Part shown: positions 55,004 to 64,000 of the stretch, one piece after another
Layout: each line of letters starts with the position of its first letter
How positions within the stretch are numbered: position 1 is the first letter of the stretch
Assembly: GCF_004216715.1 (NCBI RefSeq)
Contig: NZ_SGXG01000001.1
Coordinates: forward strand, 2,333,501-2,397,500
Direction: 5' to 3'
Length of the DNA stretch: 64,000 bases
Source of the DNA: Cecembia calidifontis
Lineage (GTDB): Bacteria; Bacteroidota; Bacteroidia; Cytophagales; Cyclobacteriaceae
Position numbers and translations under genes: made by a program
Notes under the pieces: model-generated
Database searches by the model: none
What the model was told of the DNA's origin: nothing
What the model saw: the letters and a program-made list of their open reading frames with translations, nothing else

Positions 55004-56332
55004 TTAGTTTGCCAGTAAGTCCTGGAATTTATCCACAGAAATTTTTTCTTCTTTAACCTTTGCTTTCTCTTTTACAAAAGACAAAACTTTGTCGTTTTGT
55101 ACTGAGGTAAGCATCTGCATGTAATTTTGTCCCTCATTACCTTTTAGGTAATTGTCCACAAACATATCCATGTTGGCTTCAAGCTGTGCAGCTAGACCGG
55201 AAGACGCCAACTGCTCTCTGATCATTTCTTTTGTCTTCTCGATTACATCCTCGTGTTCTGCCTGGATTTCATTTTTCTTGGCTAATTCATTGGAGATAAT
55301 CGTCCAGGCCAACTGCTTGGCATAAATAGGATATTCTTTTTCTACCTGCTCAGCTGTAACCTTTCCTTCGTTAGCTTTCAACAACCATTCTTTCAGGAAT
55401 TCCTCAGGAAGATCAAGGTTGGTTTTTGCAACAATTTGTTCCTTGATTTTCTCTTCGCTGAACACCTTCAAGTCTTTGTTGTAGTTTTCAGCCATGATTT
55501 CTCTTACTTTGTTTTTCAGGGATTCTTCAGAATCAACCTGTCCTTCACCAAAAAGCTTGTCGAAGAACTCCTGATTCAATTCTGCCAATTCTGTTCTGTT
55601 GATGTTCTGGACAGTGAAGGTAACTTTGCCGTTCAGCTTTTCAAGTTCTTCTTCGGAAACTCCGATTACAGAAGCAGGGTTTTCTTTGATGGTTTTCTTG
55701 ATTTCAAATTCAACGGTGTCCCCTTTTTTCAGGCCAATAAATTTTTTCAAAGACTTACTGTCTATCTTAGATAGAGGAAGGGAAAAAGTTTTTTCAAATG
55801 AACCATCCTCTGACTTTAGGTCACCATAAAGGAAATCATTCTCTTGGCTGGTCTCAGGGTTGGTCATTTTACCATATTGACTTCTGAGATTGTTTATGGT
55901 GTTCTCCACCTCTTTTTCATCAATATCAATGCTGTAAACGGTAGCATCGATGCTGTCATCCAATTTTACATCAACATTTTCAACAAAACCGATTTTGTAC
56001 TGGAATTCAAACTCTTTTTGTGTATTCCAATCAATTTTGTCTGTGTCTTCCATAACAGGAAGCGGATCACCTAATATTCTGAAAGTTTGGTTTTTTAGAT
56101 ACTCATTCAGGGATGTTGAAAGAATGTTGGTGATCTCGTCTACCAACAAGGAGGTGCCGTACATTCTTTTTACCATTGAAACAGGAGCCTTGCCAGGTCT
56201 AAAGCCTTTGATATTGGCTTTTTTTGCGTAATCCTTAAGTTTCGCATCAACCTTAGGTTGATAATCTGCTTCAATTAGCTTAATTTTAACTGAAGCTTGA
56301 TTTGCTGAATGTTTGTCTAATGTGATTTCCAA
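55004..56332 (-). CDS. tig: Trigger factor-like chaperone
   Basis: The gene encodes 442 residues. The N-terminal ribosome-binding domain has GFRPGKAPVSMVKRMYG, including the conserved signature GFRxGKxP. The middle PPIase part is weakly conserved (KKGDTVEFEIKKTI), typical of Bacteroidota proteins that lack a canonical FKBP active site. The C-terminal arm domain is Lys/Glu rich with coiled helices (AKTNLDLPEEFLKEWLL). It binds nascent chains at the ribosome exit. It lies downstream of tRNA-Leu on the same strand, separated by a long hairpin. Confidence 0.94.
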   Translation of the reverse strand: MEITLDKHSANQASVKIKLIEADYQPKVDAKLKDYAKKANIKGFRPGKAPVSMVKRMYGTSLLVDEITNILSTSLNEYLKNQTFRILGDPLPVMEDTDKIDWNTQKEFEFQYKIGFVENVDVKLDDSIDATVYSIDIDEKEVENTINNLRSQYGKMTNPETSQENDFLYGDLKSEDGSFEKTFSLPLSKIDSKSLKKFIGLKKGDTVEFEIKKTIKENPASVIGVSEEELEKLNGKVTFTVQNINRTELAELNQEFFDKLFGEGQVDSEESLKNKVREIMAENYNKDLKVFSEEKIKEQIVAKTNLDLPEEFLKEWLLKANEGKVTAEQVEKEYPIYAKQLAWTIISNELAKKNEIQAEHEDVIEKTKEMIREQLASSGLAAQLEANMDMFVDNYLKGNEGQNYMQMLTSVQNDKVLSFVKEKAKVKEEKISVDKFQDLLAN

Positions 56333-56361
56333 GGCAGTCTGATTTTGTTTTGATCTTAATT

Positions 56362-56430
56362 AAAAACCCTCAATCTCTTTTCTCGTCCCTTGAGCCGCGG
56401 CATCATGGAAAACAGAAATGTGATTGAGGG
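56362..56430 (-). terminator. Long hairpin with U tail between tRNA-Leu and tig
   Basis: On the minus strand CCCTCAATC (56430-56422) pairs with GATTGAGGG (56375-56367), enclosing 46 nt that include a GC-rich CCGCGG, then UUUUUAAUU. It would end the tRNA transcript or act as a structured leader for tig. Confidence 0.55.
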
Positions 56431-56440
56431 CTGGAAAGCG

Positions 56441-56522
56441 TGCGGATGGAGGGACTCGAACCCCCATGCCTCGCGGCGCTAGATCCTAAGTCTAGTGCGT
56501 CTACCAATTTCGCCACATCCGC
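56441..56522 (-). tRNA. tRNA-Leu(UAG)
   Basis: On the minus strand the acceptor GCGGATG pairs with CATCCGC, followed by discriminator A. The D arm has GGCGAAATTGG, and the anticodon loop CTTAGGA gives anticodon UAG, read on CUN leucine codons. A long variable arm (GCGCCGCGAGGC) and the T arm GGGGGTTCGAGTCCCTC complete a class II tRNA. CCA is not encoded. Confidence 0.96.
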
Positions 56523-56535
56523 TTAATTGTGGGCA

Positions 56536-56566
56536 CAAAGGTAGTAATGAAAATCAAACTTGCAAA
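56536..56566 (-). promoter_or_regulatory. Promoter of tRNA-Leu
   Basis: On the minus strand TTTG (56566-56563), a 19-bp spacer and TACCTTTG (56543-56536) match the Bacteroidota consensus exactly. The tRNA begins 14 bp after the -7 box. Confidence 0.75.
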
Positions 56567-56587
56567 AGTTGGTCAAAAAAAATCCTG

Positions 56588-56628
56588 TAATTTTGGATAA
56601 ATATTTCTCGAAGAAGCTATTAATTTTG
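56588..56628 (+). promoter_or_regulatory. Possible promoter elements of the RelA/SpoT gene
   Basis: Two copies of TAATTTTG, both fitting TAnnTTTG, lie at 56588-56595 and 56621-56628. The second is 28 bp before the ATG at 56657. Neither has a -33 TTTG at ideal spacing. Confidence 0.4.
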
Positions 56629-56656
56629 ATTTGGAATTTGGTTGTCCCAACAATAT

Positions 56657-58879
56657 ATGATTCAAATAGACTTAGAGGAAGAGCGAAAAGAAATACTCAA
56701 GAGGTACAGAAAATTACTCCGTACTGCTAAACCAGTACTAAAGCCTGGGGATGCCAAGATTATAAAAAAGGCATTCAATGTGGCCAGTGAGGCGCACAAA
56801 GAAATGCGCCGAAAATCTGGTGAACCTTATATCTACCATCCCCTGGAAGTAGCCTTGATCTGTGTAGAAGAAATAGGTCTGGGTACGACCAGTATTGTGT
56901 CTGCTTTACTTCATGATGTGGTAGAAGATACCGATCTTGAATTGGAGGATATTGAAAGGGAATTCGGTCCTAAAGTAGCGCAGATCATTGATGGGCTTAC
57001 CAAAATTTCCGGTGTGTTCGAATATGGTTCCTCCCAACAAGCAGAAAATTTCAGAAAGATGCTTTTGACACTTTCAGATGATGTGAGGGTGATTTTGATC
57101 AAACTGGCAGACCGTTTGAATAACATGCGGACTTTGGAAAGCATGCCCAGGCATAAGCAATTAAAAATTGCCTCGGAAACCATGTACCTATATGCACCTT
57201 TGGCCCATAGATTAGGTTTGTATACCATCAAATCAGAACTTGAAGATCTCTATTTAAAGTATACTGATTCCGAAACATACAATTATATTATCCACAAAAT
57301 AAGCGAAACGAGGGTTTCCAGGAACAAATTCATCAAATCCTTTATCCAGCCTATTGAAGAAGAACTTCGTGCCCAAGGTTTTGATTTTACCATTAAAGGT
57401 AGGCCTAAGTCTGTTTATTCCATCTATAATAAGATGAAAAAGCAGAACATTCCTTTTGAGGAGGTTTATGACCTTTTTGCAGTGAGGATCATAATCAACA
57501 GTAAGTTGGAAGAGGAGAAGGCGGATTGTTGGCAGGTTTATTCTATAGTGACGGATTTTTACCGTCCTAATCCTGACCGCCTGAGGGATTGGATCAGTAC
57601 ACCCAGGGCAAATGGTTACGAATCCCTGCATACTACAGTGATGAGTAATACGGGGCAGTGGGTGGAGGTGCAGATCCGAACCGTTAGGATGGATGATATA
57701 GCAGAGCGAGGATATGCAGCCCATTGGAAATACAAAGAAATTGAGGCTGCAAATTCCAGAAATAGTTCCGGACTTGATGAGTGGATTACACAAGTAAGGT
57801 CTTTGTTGGAATCCAATGATGGCTCAGCTATTGAGTTTATGGAGGATTTCAGGGGGAATCTTTTCCATGATGAAGTGTTTGTTTTTACCCCTAAGGGAGA
57901 ACTGAAGGTATTGCCATTTGGAGCCACTGCCTTGGATTTTGCATTTGAAATCCATACGGAAGTGGGGGCGAAGTGTATAGGAGCAAAAGTCAATCAGCGC
58001 TTGGTACCTATCAACCACAAGTTGAAAAATGGTGACCAAGTAGAGATTCTGACTTCTAATAAACAAAAGCCTACAGAAGATTGGTTGAATATTGTCGTTA
58101 CTTCCCGGGCTAAGGCCAAAATAAAAGATGCCCTCAAAGAGGAAAAGAAGTCCACCATTATGGACGGAAAAGAAATCGTCCAGCGCAAACTGCGTCAGAT
58201 GAAAATGGACTTCAATTCTGAGATCGTGGAGCAATTGAGGGCATATTTTGAGACAAAAACTCCCAACGAATTTTATTATAAGGTAGGAAAGGGGATTATT
58301 GATCCAACTTCAATCAAAAGTTTCAAGGATTTCAAGGAGCAGAAAAAGCAAAGGGGTAAGATCACCAACGACAAGGTCAAAGATGAATCTAGCTTTACCA
58401 AAGAAATCAAAAGTTTGAAGGGGCCTGACCATGATCAGTTGTTGATTGGAGAAGATATGGATGTGGTTGATTATATCCTTGCTAAATGCTGTAACCCCAT
58501 TCCAGGTGATGATGTATTCGGATTTGTGACTGTCAATGAAGGTATCAAAATCCACAGGACTTCCTGTCCAAATGCACTTGAACTGCTTTCGAATCATGGT
58601 AACCGCGTGATCAAAGCCCGTTGGACCAGTCAGCAGGAAATTGCATTTCTGGCAGGATTGAGGATCGTGGGGACAGATAGAGTGGGTTTGATCAATGATG
58701 TGACCAAAGTGATTTCCAATGAACTCAAAGTAAACATGCGGTCCATTACCGTGGATTCCGACAGTGGGATCTTTGAAGGCACGATCAAACTTTATGTACA
58801 CAGCACCCAGCATTTGGAAAAACTGATGTCCAATTTATCCAAGGTAGAGGGCGTAATCAAAGTAACACGATTTGATTAG
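56657..58879 (+). CDS. Bifunctional (p)ppGpp synthetase/hydrolase of the RelA/SpoT family
   Basis: The ATG at 56657 gives MIQIDLEEERKEILKRYRK; a TTG five codons earlier was rejected. 740 residues. The HD hydrolase domain is intact (YIYHPLEVA, LLHDVVEDTDLE). The synthetase domain shows RPKSVYSIYNKMKKQ, RDWISTPRANGYESLHTT and the E-x-Q motif VEVQIRTVRMDDIAERGYAAHWKYK. TGS (FVFTPKGELKVLPFGATALDFAF), a zinc-finger-like segment (AKCCNPIPGDD) and a C-terminal ACT domain follow. It controls the stringent response. Both activities appear intact, so it is probably the main Rel enzyme. Confidence 0.96.
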   Translation: MIQIDLEEERKEILKRYRKLLRTAKPVLKPGDAKIIKKAFNVASEAHKEMRRKSGEPYIYHPLEVALICVEEIGLGTTSIVSALLHDVVEDTDLELEDIEREFGPKVAQIIDGLTKISGVFEYGSSQQAENFRKMLLTLSDDVRVILIKLADRLNNMRTLESMPRHKQLKIASETMYLYAPLAHRLGLYTIKSELEDLYLKYTDSETYNYIIHKISETRVSRNKFIKSFIQPIEEELRAQGFDFTIKGRPKSVYSIYNKMKKQNIPFEEVYDLFAVRIIINSKLEEEKADCWQVYSIVTDFYRPNPDRLRDWISTPRANGYESLHTTVMSNTGQWVEVQIRTVRMDDIAERGYAAHWKYKEIEAANSRNSSGLDEWITQVRSLLESNDGSAIEFMEDFRGNLFHDEVFVFTPKGELKVLPFGATALDFAFEIHTEVGAKCIGAKVNQRLVPINHKLKNGDQVEILTSNKQKPTEDWLNIVVTSRAKAKIKDALKEEKKSTIMDGKEIVQRKLRQMKMDFNSEIVEQLRAYFETKTPNEFYYKVGKGIIDPTSIKSFKDFKEQKKQRGKITNDKVKDESSFTKEIKSLKGPDHDQLLIGEDMDVVDYILAKCCNPIPGDDVFGFVTVNEGIKIHRTSCPNALELLSNHGNRVIKARWTSQQEIAFLAGLRIVGTDRVGLINDVTKVISNELKVNMRSITVDSDSGIFEGTIKLYVHSTQHLEKLMSNLSKVEGVIKVTRFD

Positions 58880-58955
58880 CCAGTAAGATAAGATCCTTCC
58901 AATCGGAAAAGCTGGCAAAGAAATATTCCTTTAGTGGCAGCTTATAAACAGCTTA

Positions 58956-58990
58956 TTTGAATCATTTCTAAATAACATCCGTTATATTTG
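58956..58990 (+). promoter_or_regulatory. Promoter of the fur-like gene
   Basis: TTTG at 58956-58959 and TATATTTG at 58983-58990 match the -33/-7 consensus with a 23-bp spacer. The ATG at 59008 is 17 bp downstream. Confidence 0.6.
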
Positions 58991-59007
58991 CAAAAAATCA
59001 GCAAATC

Positions 59008-59475
59008 ATGACCTTAAATGAAAGCCTTTTTGAGGAGGTTAAAAAGATATTCACTGCGTATTTAGAAAACAAAAAGTTGCGGAAAACACCTGAGAGGTAT
59101 GCGATTTTGGAAGAGATATATGGAAGGACAGGACACTTTGATGTGGAGTCCCTCTATATTTCTATGAAAAATAAAAACTATCGGGTGAGCAGGGCAACCG
59201 TTTATAATACCCTTGATTTATTGGTGGAATGCGACCTCGTCACCAAGCATCAGTTTGGACAAAATTTGGCCCAATTCGAAAAATCTTACGGTTACAAACA
59301 ACACGATCACCTGATTTGCGTAGACTGCAATCAAGTGCTGGAATTTTGTGATCCTAGGATTCAGAACATTCAAAATACAGTTGGGGATATTTTGAATTTT
59401 CAGGTATTGCACCATTCCCTGATACTTTACGGTAATTGTAAAAAAGAAAATTGCGAAAACAGAGCATTGGTATGA
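59008..59475 (+). CDS. Fur-family metal-responsive regulator
   Basis: The gene encodes 155 residues. The winged helix comprises KTPERYAILEEIY and the recognition part RVSRATVYNTLDLLVE. The metal-site patterns are HFDVESLY, HDHLICVDC and two Cys pairs (CVDC; CKKENC). It binds DNA as a dimer to repress metal or peroxide genes; the exact metal (iron, zinc or peroxide sensing) is not settled by eye. Its stop overlaps the start of the STAS gene in ATGA, so both are translated together. Confidence 0.93.
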   Translation: MTLNESLFEEVKKIFTAYLENKKLRKTPERYAILEEIYGRTGHFDVESLYISMKNKNYRVSRATVYNTLDLLVECDLVTKHQFGQNLAQFEKSYGYKQHDHLICVDCNQVLEFCDPRIQNIQNTVGDILNFQVLHHSLILYGNCKKENCENRALV

Positions 59476-59816
59476 AATTGACCTATAACCTCGAAAAAGA
59501 AGAGAAAGCATATTTTTTACATGTCAAAGGTGATCTGATAGGAGATGAAATTGGACCAAAATTGGTTGAGTTTGTTTCTGATGCTGTGAATGAAAACGTA
59601 AAGTTTTTTGTCATAGACCTAAGTCAAGTCAGGTACATCAGTTCAAGTGGGATTGGCCTGCTGATTACCATGCTGACCAAAATGAGAAATTCCGGTGGTG
59701 AAGTATTCCTGACTTCTCCTTCTGAGCATGTCAAAAAGCTGTTGATTATTACCAAACTGAACAATATATTTACTGTATTTGACTCCATCGGAGAGGCCAA
59801 AAGTAAAATTGGATAG
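59472..59816 (+). CDS. STAS-domain protein (anti-sigma factor antagonist type)
   Basis: The ATG at 59472 overlaps the fur-like stop by 4 bp (ATGA). 114 residues, one STAS domain: the strand VIDLSQVRYISSSGIGLLITML carries the conserved Ser region that is phosphorylated in SpoIIAA-type proteins. VFLTSPSEHVKKLLIITKLN follows. No partner anti-sigma kinase is next to it. Coupling to a Fur-type regulator links metal or stress sensing to a partner-switch, by inference. Confidence 0.9.
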   Translation: MKLTYNLEKEEKAYFLHVKGDLIGDEIGPKLVEFVSDAVNENVKFFVIDLSQVRYISSSGIGLLITMLTKMRNSGGEVFLTSPSEHVKKLLIITKLNNIFTVFDSIGEAKSKIG

Positions 59817-59932
59817 TGAGGAAAAATTGGATTATTGCAGTGATTTCTATTGCATTGACCATAGCTTTGATCTCCTGTTCTTCAGATAAACTGTTTGAAG
59901 GACAGGAGATTTTTGTTGGTATTGATTTTTGA
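59816..59932 (+). CDS. Small putative lipoprotein (38 residues)
   Basis: A GTG overlapping the last base of the STAS stop begins VRKNWIIAVISIALTIALIS, followed by CSSDKLFEGQEIFVGIDF and a stop. It has a basic n-region, a hydrophobic segment and a lipobox (LISC), all of a lipoprotein signal, but only 18 residues of mature sequence. It may be a real small protein, or the 5' remnant of a longer lipoprotein gene. The overlap with the STAS gene argues for translation. Confidence 0.45.
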   Translation: MRKNWIIAVISIALTIALISCSSDKLFEGQEIFVGIDF

Positions 59933-60062
59933 AGGGGGTTCGGCACCTTTTATCTGTGCTAAATTAGAATTCATAATAAATAAGCGCTTTTCCTTGCAAT
60001 TATTTAACCTTATTCCAAATTTCACGCTTTAAATTTCAGTAGATACGAAATCAACACAAATA

Positions 60063-61334
60063 ATGAAAATGGATATACTTTTGGGCCTGCAGTGGGGAGA
60101 CGAAGGAAAAGGTAAGGTAGTGGATGTTTTAGCCCCCCAATATGATGTGGTAGCCCGATTCCAGGGAGGCCCTAATGCGGGACATACGCTCGAATTTGAT
60201 GGAATCAAACATGTTTTGCACCAGATTCCCTCCGGGATTTTTAGAGAGAATATTCTGAACATCATTGGAAACGGGGTGGTTTTGGATCCTGTAATCCTCA
60301 AGAAGGAGATCGAAGGCTTGCATAAATTCAACATTGCTTTTAAGAAAAACCTGTATATCTCCAAGAAGGCCACCATCATTATCCCAACCCATAAATTACT
60401 CGATGCGGCTTATGAAAAGTCTAAAGGTGACAAGAAAATCGGATCCACGCTAAAAGGAATAGGGCCTACTTATCAGGATAAGATTGGCAGAGTGGCGCTA
60501 AGGGTAGGGGATATTTTGGCAGAAGATTTTAAGGAAAAATACCAAGCTTTGGTTGAAAAGCATAAGACCATTCTTTCTTTCTACGAATTTGATCTGGTGC
60601 AATTGCCTGAATTGGAACAGTCCTTCTTTGAAGCTGTTGAATTCTTCAAAACCCTGAATTTGGTAGATAGTGAATATGAGGTCAATGATCATTTAAATGC
60701 AGGTAGAAAAGTCTTGGCTGAAGGTGCACAAGGATCCTTATTGGATATTGATTTTGGCAGTTATCCTTTTGTCACCTCTTCCAATACCATGGCGGCGGGC
60801 GCCTGCACCGGCCTGGGTGTAGCTCCATCCAAAATCGGAGAGGTATACGGGATATTCAAGGCCTACTGCACCAGGGTTGGAAGCGGTCCTTTTCCTACGG
60901 AATTATTTGATGGGACAGGAGAAGCAATGAGAAAAGAGGGGAATGAATTCGGTTCTACCACAGGCAGGCCAAGAAGATGTGGTTGGATTGATCTTCCTGC
61001 TTTGAAATATTCTATCATGATCAACGGAGTGACTCAGTTGTTTATGATGAAGGCGGATGTTTTGAACATTTTTGAAGAAATCAAAATCTGCACGCAATAT
61101 GAGTTGCCTGATGGAAGCAGGGTTGACAGACTGACTTACGAACTCAATACCGATGATGTAAAGCCAGTTTATAAAACTGTACCCGGTTGGCATACTTCAT
61201 TGTCAGAAGTGACTAGCTATGAACAGTTCCCTAAGGAATTGAAGGATTATGTGAAGTTGCTGGAAGACGAGTTAGGTGTTCCAATAAAGATGGTTTCTGT
61301 GGGGCCTGATCGGAAACAGACCATCATGAGATAA
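60063..61334 (+). CDS. purA: Adenylosuccinate synthetase
   Basis: The gene encodes 423 residues, full length. The start carries the signature LLGLQWGDEGKGKVVD. GPNAGHT, GIGPTYQDKIGR and the RPRRCGWIDLPALKYS motif are present. It joins IMP and aspartate with GTP, the first committed step to AMP. It has a 130-bp gap after the small lipoprotein ORF and a strong terminator after it. Confidence 0.97.
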   Translation: MKMDILLGLQWGDEGKGKVVDVLAPQYDVVARFQGGPNAGHTLEFDGIKHVLHQIPSGIFRENILNIIGNGVVLDPVILKKEIEGLHKFNIAFKKNLYISKKATIIIPTHKLLDAAYEKSKGDKKIGSTLKGIGPTYQDKIGRVALRVGDILAEDFKEKYQALVEKHKTILSFYEFDLVQLPELEQSFFEAVEFFKTLNLVDSEYEVNDHLNAGRKVLAEGAQGSLLDIDFGSYPFVTSSNTMAAGACTGLGVAPSKIGEVYGIFKAYCTRVGSGPFPTELFDGTGEAMRKEGNEFGSTTGRPRRCGWIDLPALKYSIMINGVTQLFMMKADVLNIFEEIKICTQYELPDGSRVDRLTYELNTDDVKPVYKTVPGWHTSLSEVTSYEQFPKELKDYVKLLEDELGVPIKMVSVGPDRKQTIMR

Positions 61335-61346
61335 AATTCGAATAGA

Positions 61347-61378
61347 GGCTTACCAAGGCGGTAAGCCTTTTTATTTTT
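61347..61378 (+). terminator. Intrinsic terminator of purA
   Basis: GGCTTACC (61347-61354) and GGTAAGCC (61360-61367) are perfect partners around a five-base loop, followed by TTTTTATTTTTT. Confidence 0.85.
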
Positions 61379-61421
61379 TGGGATAATCTGTAATTTCAGA
61401 CTTTACGGATTTTCTTAACCG

Positions 61422-63782
61422 ATGAAAGCAAAGTTGGAATTATTGGCTAAAGGCAAATTATTTTTCAGATGTTGTCTGCTTTTCTGGTTATCAGTACTTC
61501 CATTTTATGTCAATGCGCAGTTAGGATTTCCATATTGTGAAACATTTGATGGGGGCAGTGTCCAAAGTAATACGGTTTTTGGCGGAACAGCCAGACTTTT
61601 GGATGGTGTAATCAGGTTGACAGATGCAGGAGTGGATCAGAATGGATATGTCTATATAGATATCCCATTTCCATCAGCCTATGGTCTTAAGGCTTCGTTT
61701 GAATATTACATTTATGGAGGCAGTGGGGCAGATGGATTGTCGTTTTTCTTATTCGATGCCGCGACCCCGAATTTTTCGCCCGGAGGTTTTGGAGGATCAT
61801 TGGGGTATGCCCAGCGGAATAATCAGCCCGGCCTTTCCCGGGGCTATTTGGGCATTGGTTTTGATTCATTTGGGAATTTTGGTAATTCTTCGGAAGGAAA
61901 GATCGGTGGTTTCTTTGGGGTAGGTACGGCCTTGGTTCCTAATACTGTGGTGGTCAGAGGCCCAGGCAACGGATTGACAGGTTATCCCTTTGTGGTTGGA
62001 AGAAGGACCATGGAAACCGGTAATGATGGTATGCGGCCGGACAACCAATTTACCATCAGTTCAGGAGGCTTTAATACAAATAGAATAACCGATCCCAATA
62101 TACCCGGTTATAGGAAAGTCTTTATAGAATTACAGCCCAATCCTTTTGAAGGCGGATTTTTTTTGACAGTCAGGATGCTGGTTACCATTAGCCCAGGGCG
62201 ACCTGAAATCATTACTATTTTTGACAGGCCCTATTTTTTTACTTCCCCAGGCAGTCTGAAGGTGGGCTTTGCCGCTTCCACAGGCGGTTTTACCAATATT
62301 CATGAAATCGATAACCTTACGGTGGAAGTTTTTGATCTGGATGGTTTAGAAGATCCCTTGGCGAAAAATATCGATGATAAAGCTTCCTGTGCAGCGCAGG
62401 AAAATACTTTTGAGATTACCCTGAATGAAGTCGAATTGTTCAATGAAAATTCCGAGATAGCCTGCCTGCAGTTTTATCCTTCTTTAGAGGCTATTGAGGA
62501 AGAGGATAGCAATGTTTGTTCAAGAGCAAAATGTAGACCTGAAAACAGGGTTTTGGTATTGCCTCAGGGGATTTTCAAGGCTGCGGATGTGGGAGGAAAA
62601 TTTACGTTTTTCCCCAATCCTGAATTCATCGATGATACGGTGAAAGTTTACTATACAGTGACAGATAACTATGGAAAAACATCCAAGGGAAAATATATAA
62701 GCCTCCTGATCCAAGAATCCCCTGACCCAGTAAGCTTAGTGGCGGATGGAATCCCTTCCAATACGGATCAGGCCAGGAAATGTGAAGGGGAAGGAGTCCT
62801 TTTGAAGGCAAGAGGGGCGGATGATTATTTTGCTTATGAATGGTAATTAAATGACCAGCTTATTCCCAATTCAAATGTTCCTGAATGGATGGGAGTTGCG
62901 CCTGGAAGGTACCAGGTAATTGCTTATAATTCGAAAAACTGTCCGGCGGCTTCGGAGTATTTTGAAATCATAAATCCTCCTTTTCCTGTCATTGATATGG
63001 AGGATAGGATTGTTGGATGTGAGGTTGGTGTTGGTTTGGATATTCGGGATTATATTCCAAATTACGATCCTTCCGTTTATGATTATCAATTGGAATCGCC
63101 TTTGGGGATATATCTCGAAAATAAGGAAATGGCAGATGTCCAGATTTCAGGCAATTATTTTTTAAGAGTAAAACACAAAGATTTGCCATGCTGGTCTCCT
63201 ACTGTTCCATTCGAATTGATCATCAATACCATTCCTTTGATTCCGAATTTCGATTATGGAGTCGATGGTACAGGTGTCAAAAGTGAAGAAGAAGGTGGGA
63301 TATTCATCGATGATCCGATAAGATTTCAGGATTTATCTTCAGGAAATGCAGTTTCTTGGGAATGGGATTTTGGAGATGGGGCTAGGAGTACACTGCAGCA
63401 TCCAATCCATACTTTTGGAAAAATGGGTGTGTTTCAAGTCCAATTGGCCATTACCAACGACTTGGGATGCAAAAAATCCATTACTATTGAGTTGCCATTG
63501 ACTTTGTCCTATAGGGTGATGATTCCCACTGGTTTTACGCCAACTTTATCGGATAATAATTTTTTTAGGCCAAAAACCAAGGGTATTGTTGCCATGGAAA
63601 TGTACATTTTCAATCTATGGGGGAATTTGGTGTTTAAATCAGATGGTATGGACACTTTGGGTTGGGATGGAAAAATCAATGGAGAATTGGCTCCTGCTGG
63701 AAACTATGCCTATAGGATAAAAATGAGGACTGTGGATGGGGAGACTATTGAAGAAGGAGGCAGGTTAACGTTGATAAGGTGA
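61422..63782 (+). pseudogene. Lectin/PKD/T9SS type B surface protein with one in-frame stop
   Basis: One reading frame runs from the ATG at 61422 to TGA at 63780-63782, interrupted only by TAA at 62844-62846. Residues 1-33 are a signal peptide (ending YVNAQ). Residues 35-300 are an L-type (legume-like) lectin fold (SGADGLSFFLFDAATP). Ig-like segments and a PKD domain (VSWEWDFGDGARS, about residues 640-720) follow. The end is a gliding-motility-associated type B sorting domain (WDGKINGELAPAGNYAYRIKM). The stop falls in YFAYEW-stop-LNDQLIP, with good coding on both sides, so a single change (for example CAA or TAT to TAA) broke it. The first part (474 codons) would be secreted but lack the T9SS signal. 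The PorP gene overlaps its end. Confidence 0.85.
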
Positions 63783-64000
63783 TAAGATTATTTGCTGCCA
63801 TATTGATTATGATTTTTACTAAGGCTGTGAATGGTCAAGATATCCAGTTTTCACAGTTTTATGCTTCTCCACTTTTTTTGAATCCAGCTTTTGCCGGAAG
63901 TGCGGAGGTTAGCAGATTTGGCGTTAATTTCAGAAATCAGTGGCCAAGTTTAGATCAGACGTTTATAGCCTACTCAGCATATTTCGATCATTTTGTAGCT
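63779..64000 (+). CDS. PorP/SprF-family protein (3' end outside window)
   Basis: A GTG overlapping the preceding TGA (GTGA) begins VIRLFAAILIMIFTKAVNG, a signal peptide, followed by QDIQFSQFYASPLFLNPAFAG, the hallmark start of PorP/SprF proteins. 74 codons are in the window. These outer-membrane proteins pair with type B sorting-domain proteins, and are usually next to them, in type IX secretion. Here the partner just upstream is interrupted by a stop. Confidence 0.88.
   Translation, partial: MIRLFAAILIMIFTKAVNGQDIQFSQFYASPLFLNPAFAGSAEVSRFGVNFRNQWPSLDQTFIAYSAYFDHFVA

Noticed and set aside
1..64000. CRISPR array, prophage or integron
   Set aside because: No regular short repeats with spacers, no phage structural genes and no attC-like series were found.

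Overview
The window comes from a Bacteroidota chromosome, most likely Cytophagales and close to Cyclobacteriaceae (genus not determinable by eye). The grounds are four SusC/SusD pairs, promoters with a TAnnTTTG -7 box, few Shine-Dalgarno sequences, a gliding/type IX (T9SS) type B sorting domain next to a PorP/SprF gene, and a TPR-PD40-OmpA (PorE-like) protein. Sulfatases next to a rhamnosidase-like gene suggest a user of sulfated, possibly marine, polysaccharide.
1-16970: a polysaccharide utilisation locus (PUL). On the minus strand are SusC, SusD and a 1100-residue FG-GAP/ASPIC-UnbV lipoprotein, with an IS1182-type element inserted between the last two. Divergent on the plus strand are sulfatase, GH78-like alpha-L-rhamnosidase, second sulfatase and a SnoaL-like protein.
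17118-23300: a scarred zone. It holds an IS5-superfamily element, a DUF1593 gene fragment fused head-on to the first codons of a VOC/glyoxalase gene, a Tat-exported Gfo/Idh/MocA oxidoreductase, a Fic protein with a probable operator, and an IS4-family element that has replaced the last five codons of a fused nagB-nagA gene.
23235-32338: sugar catabolism. A minus-strand set (oxidoreductase, SSS symporter, NagB-NagA) faces a plus-strand set (oxidoreductase, DUF1080 protein), followed by a Tat-exported NHL propeller and an exported TIM-barrel isomerase/epimerase. The parts resemble an oxidation-elimination (3-keto-glycoside) route beside amino-sugar degradation.
32359-52999: QueE and the PorE-like protein, then three SusC/SusD pairs. 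The second and third pairs are paralogues flanking a QueD-like gene and lpxB. The first of these two SusC paralogues has lost its TonB-box segment. The third pair carries an extra lipoprotein and a secreted unknown.
53022-64000: core genes. These are tig-clpP-clpX (minus), tRNA-Leu(UAG), a RelA/SpoT protein, a Fur-family regulator overlapping a STAS protein, a tiny lipoprotein ORF, purA, and a lectin/PKD/T9SS-B surface protein broken by one in-frame stop, followed by a PorP/SprF gene cut by the window end.
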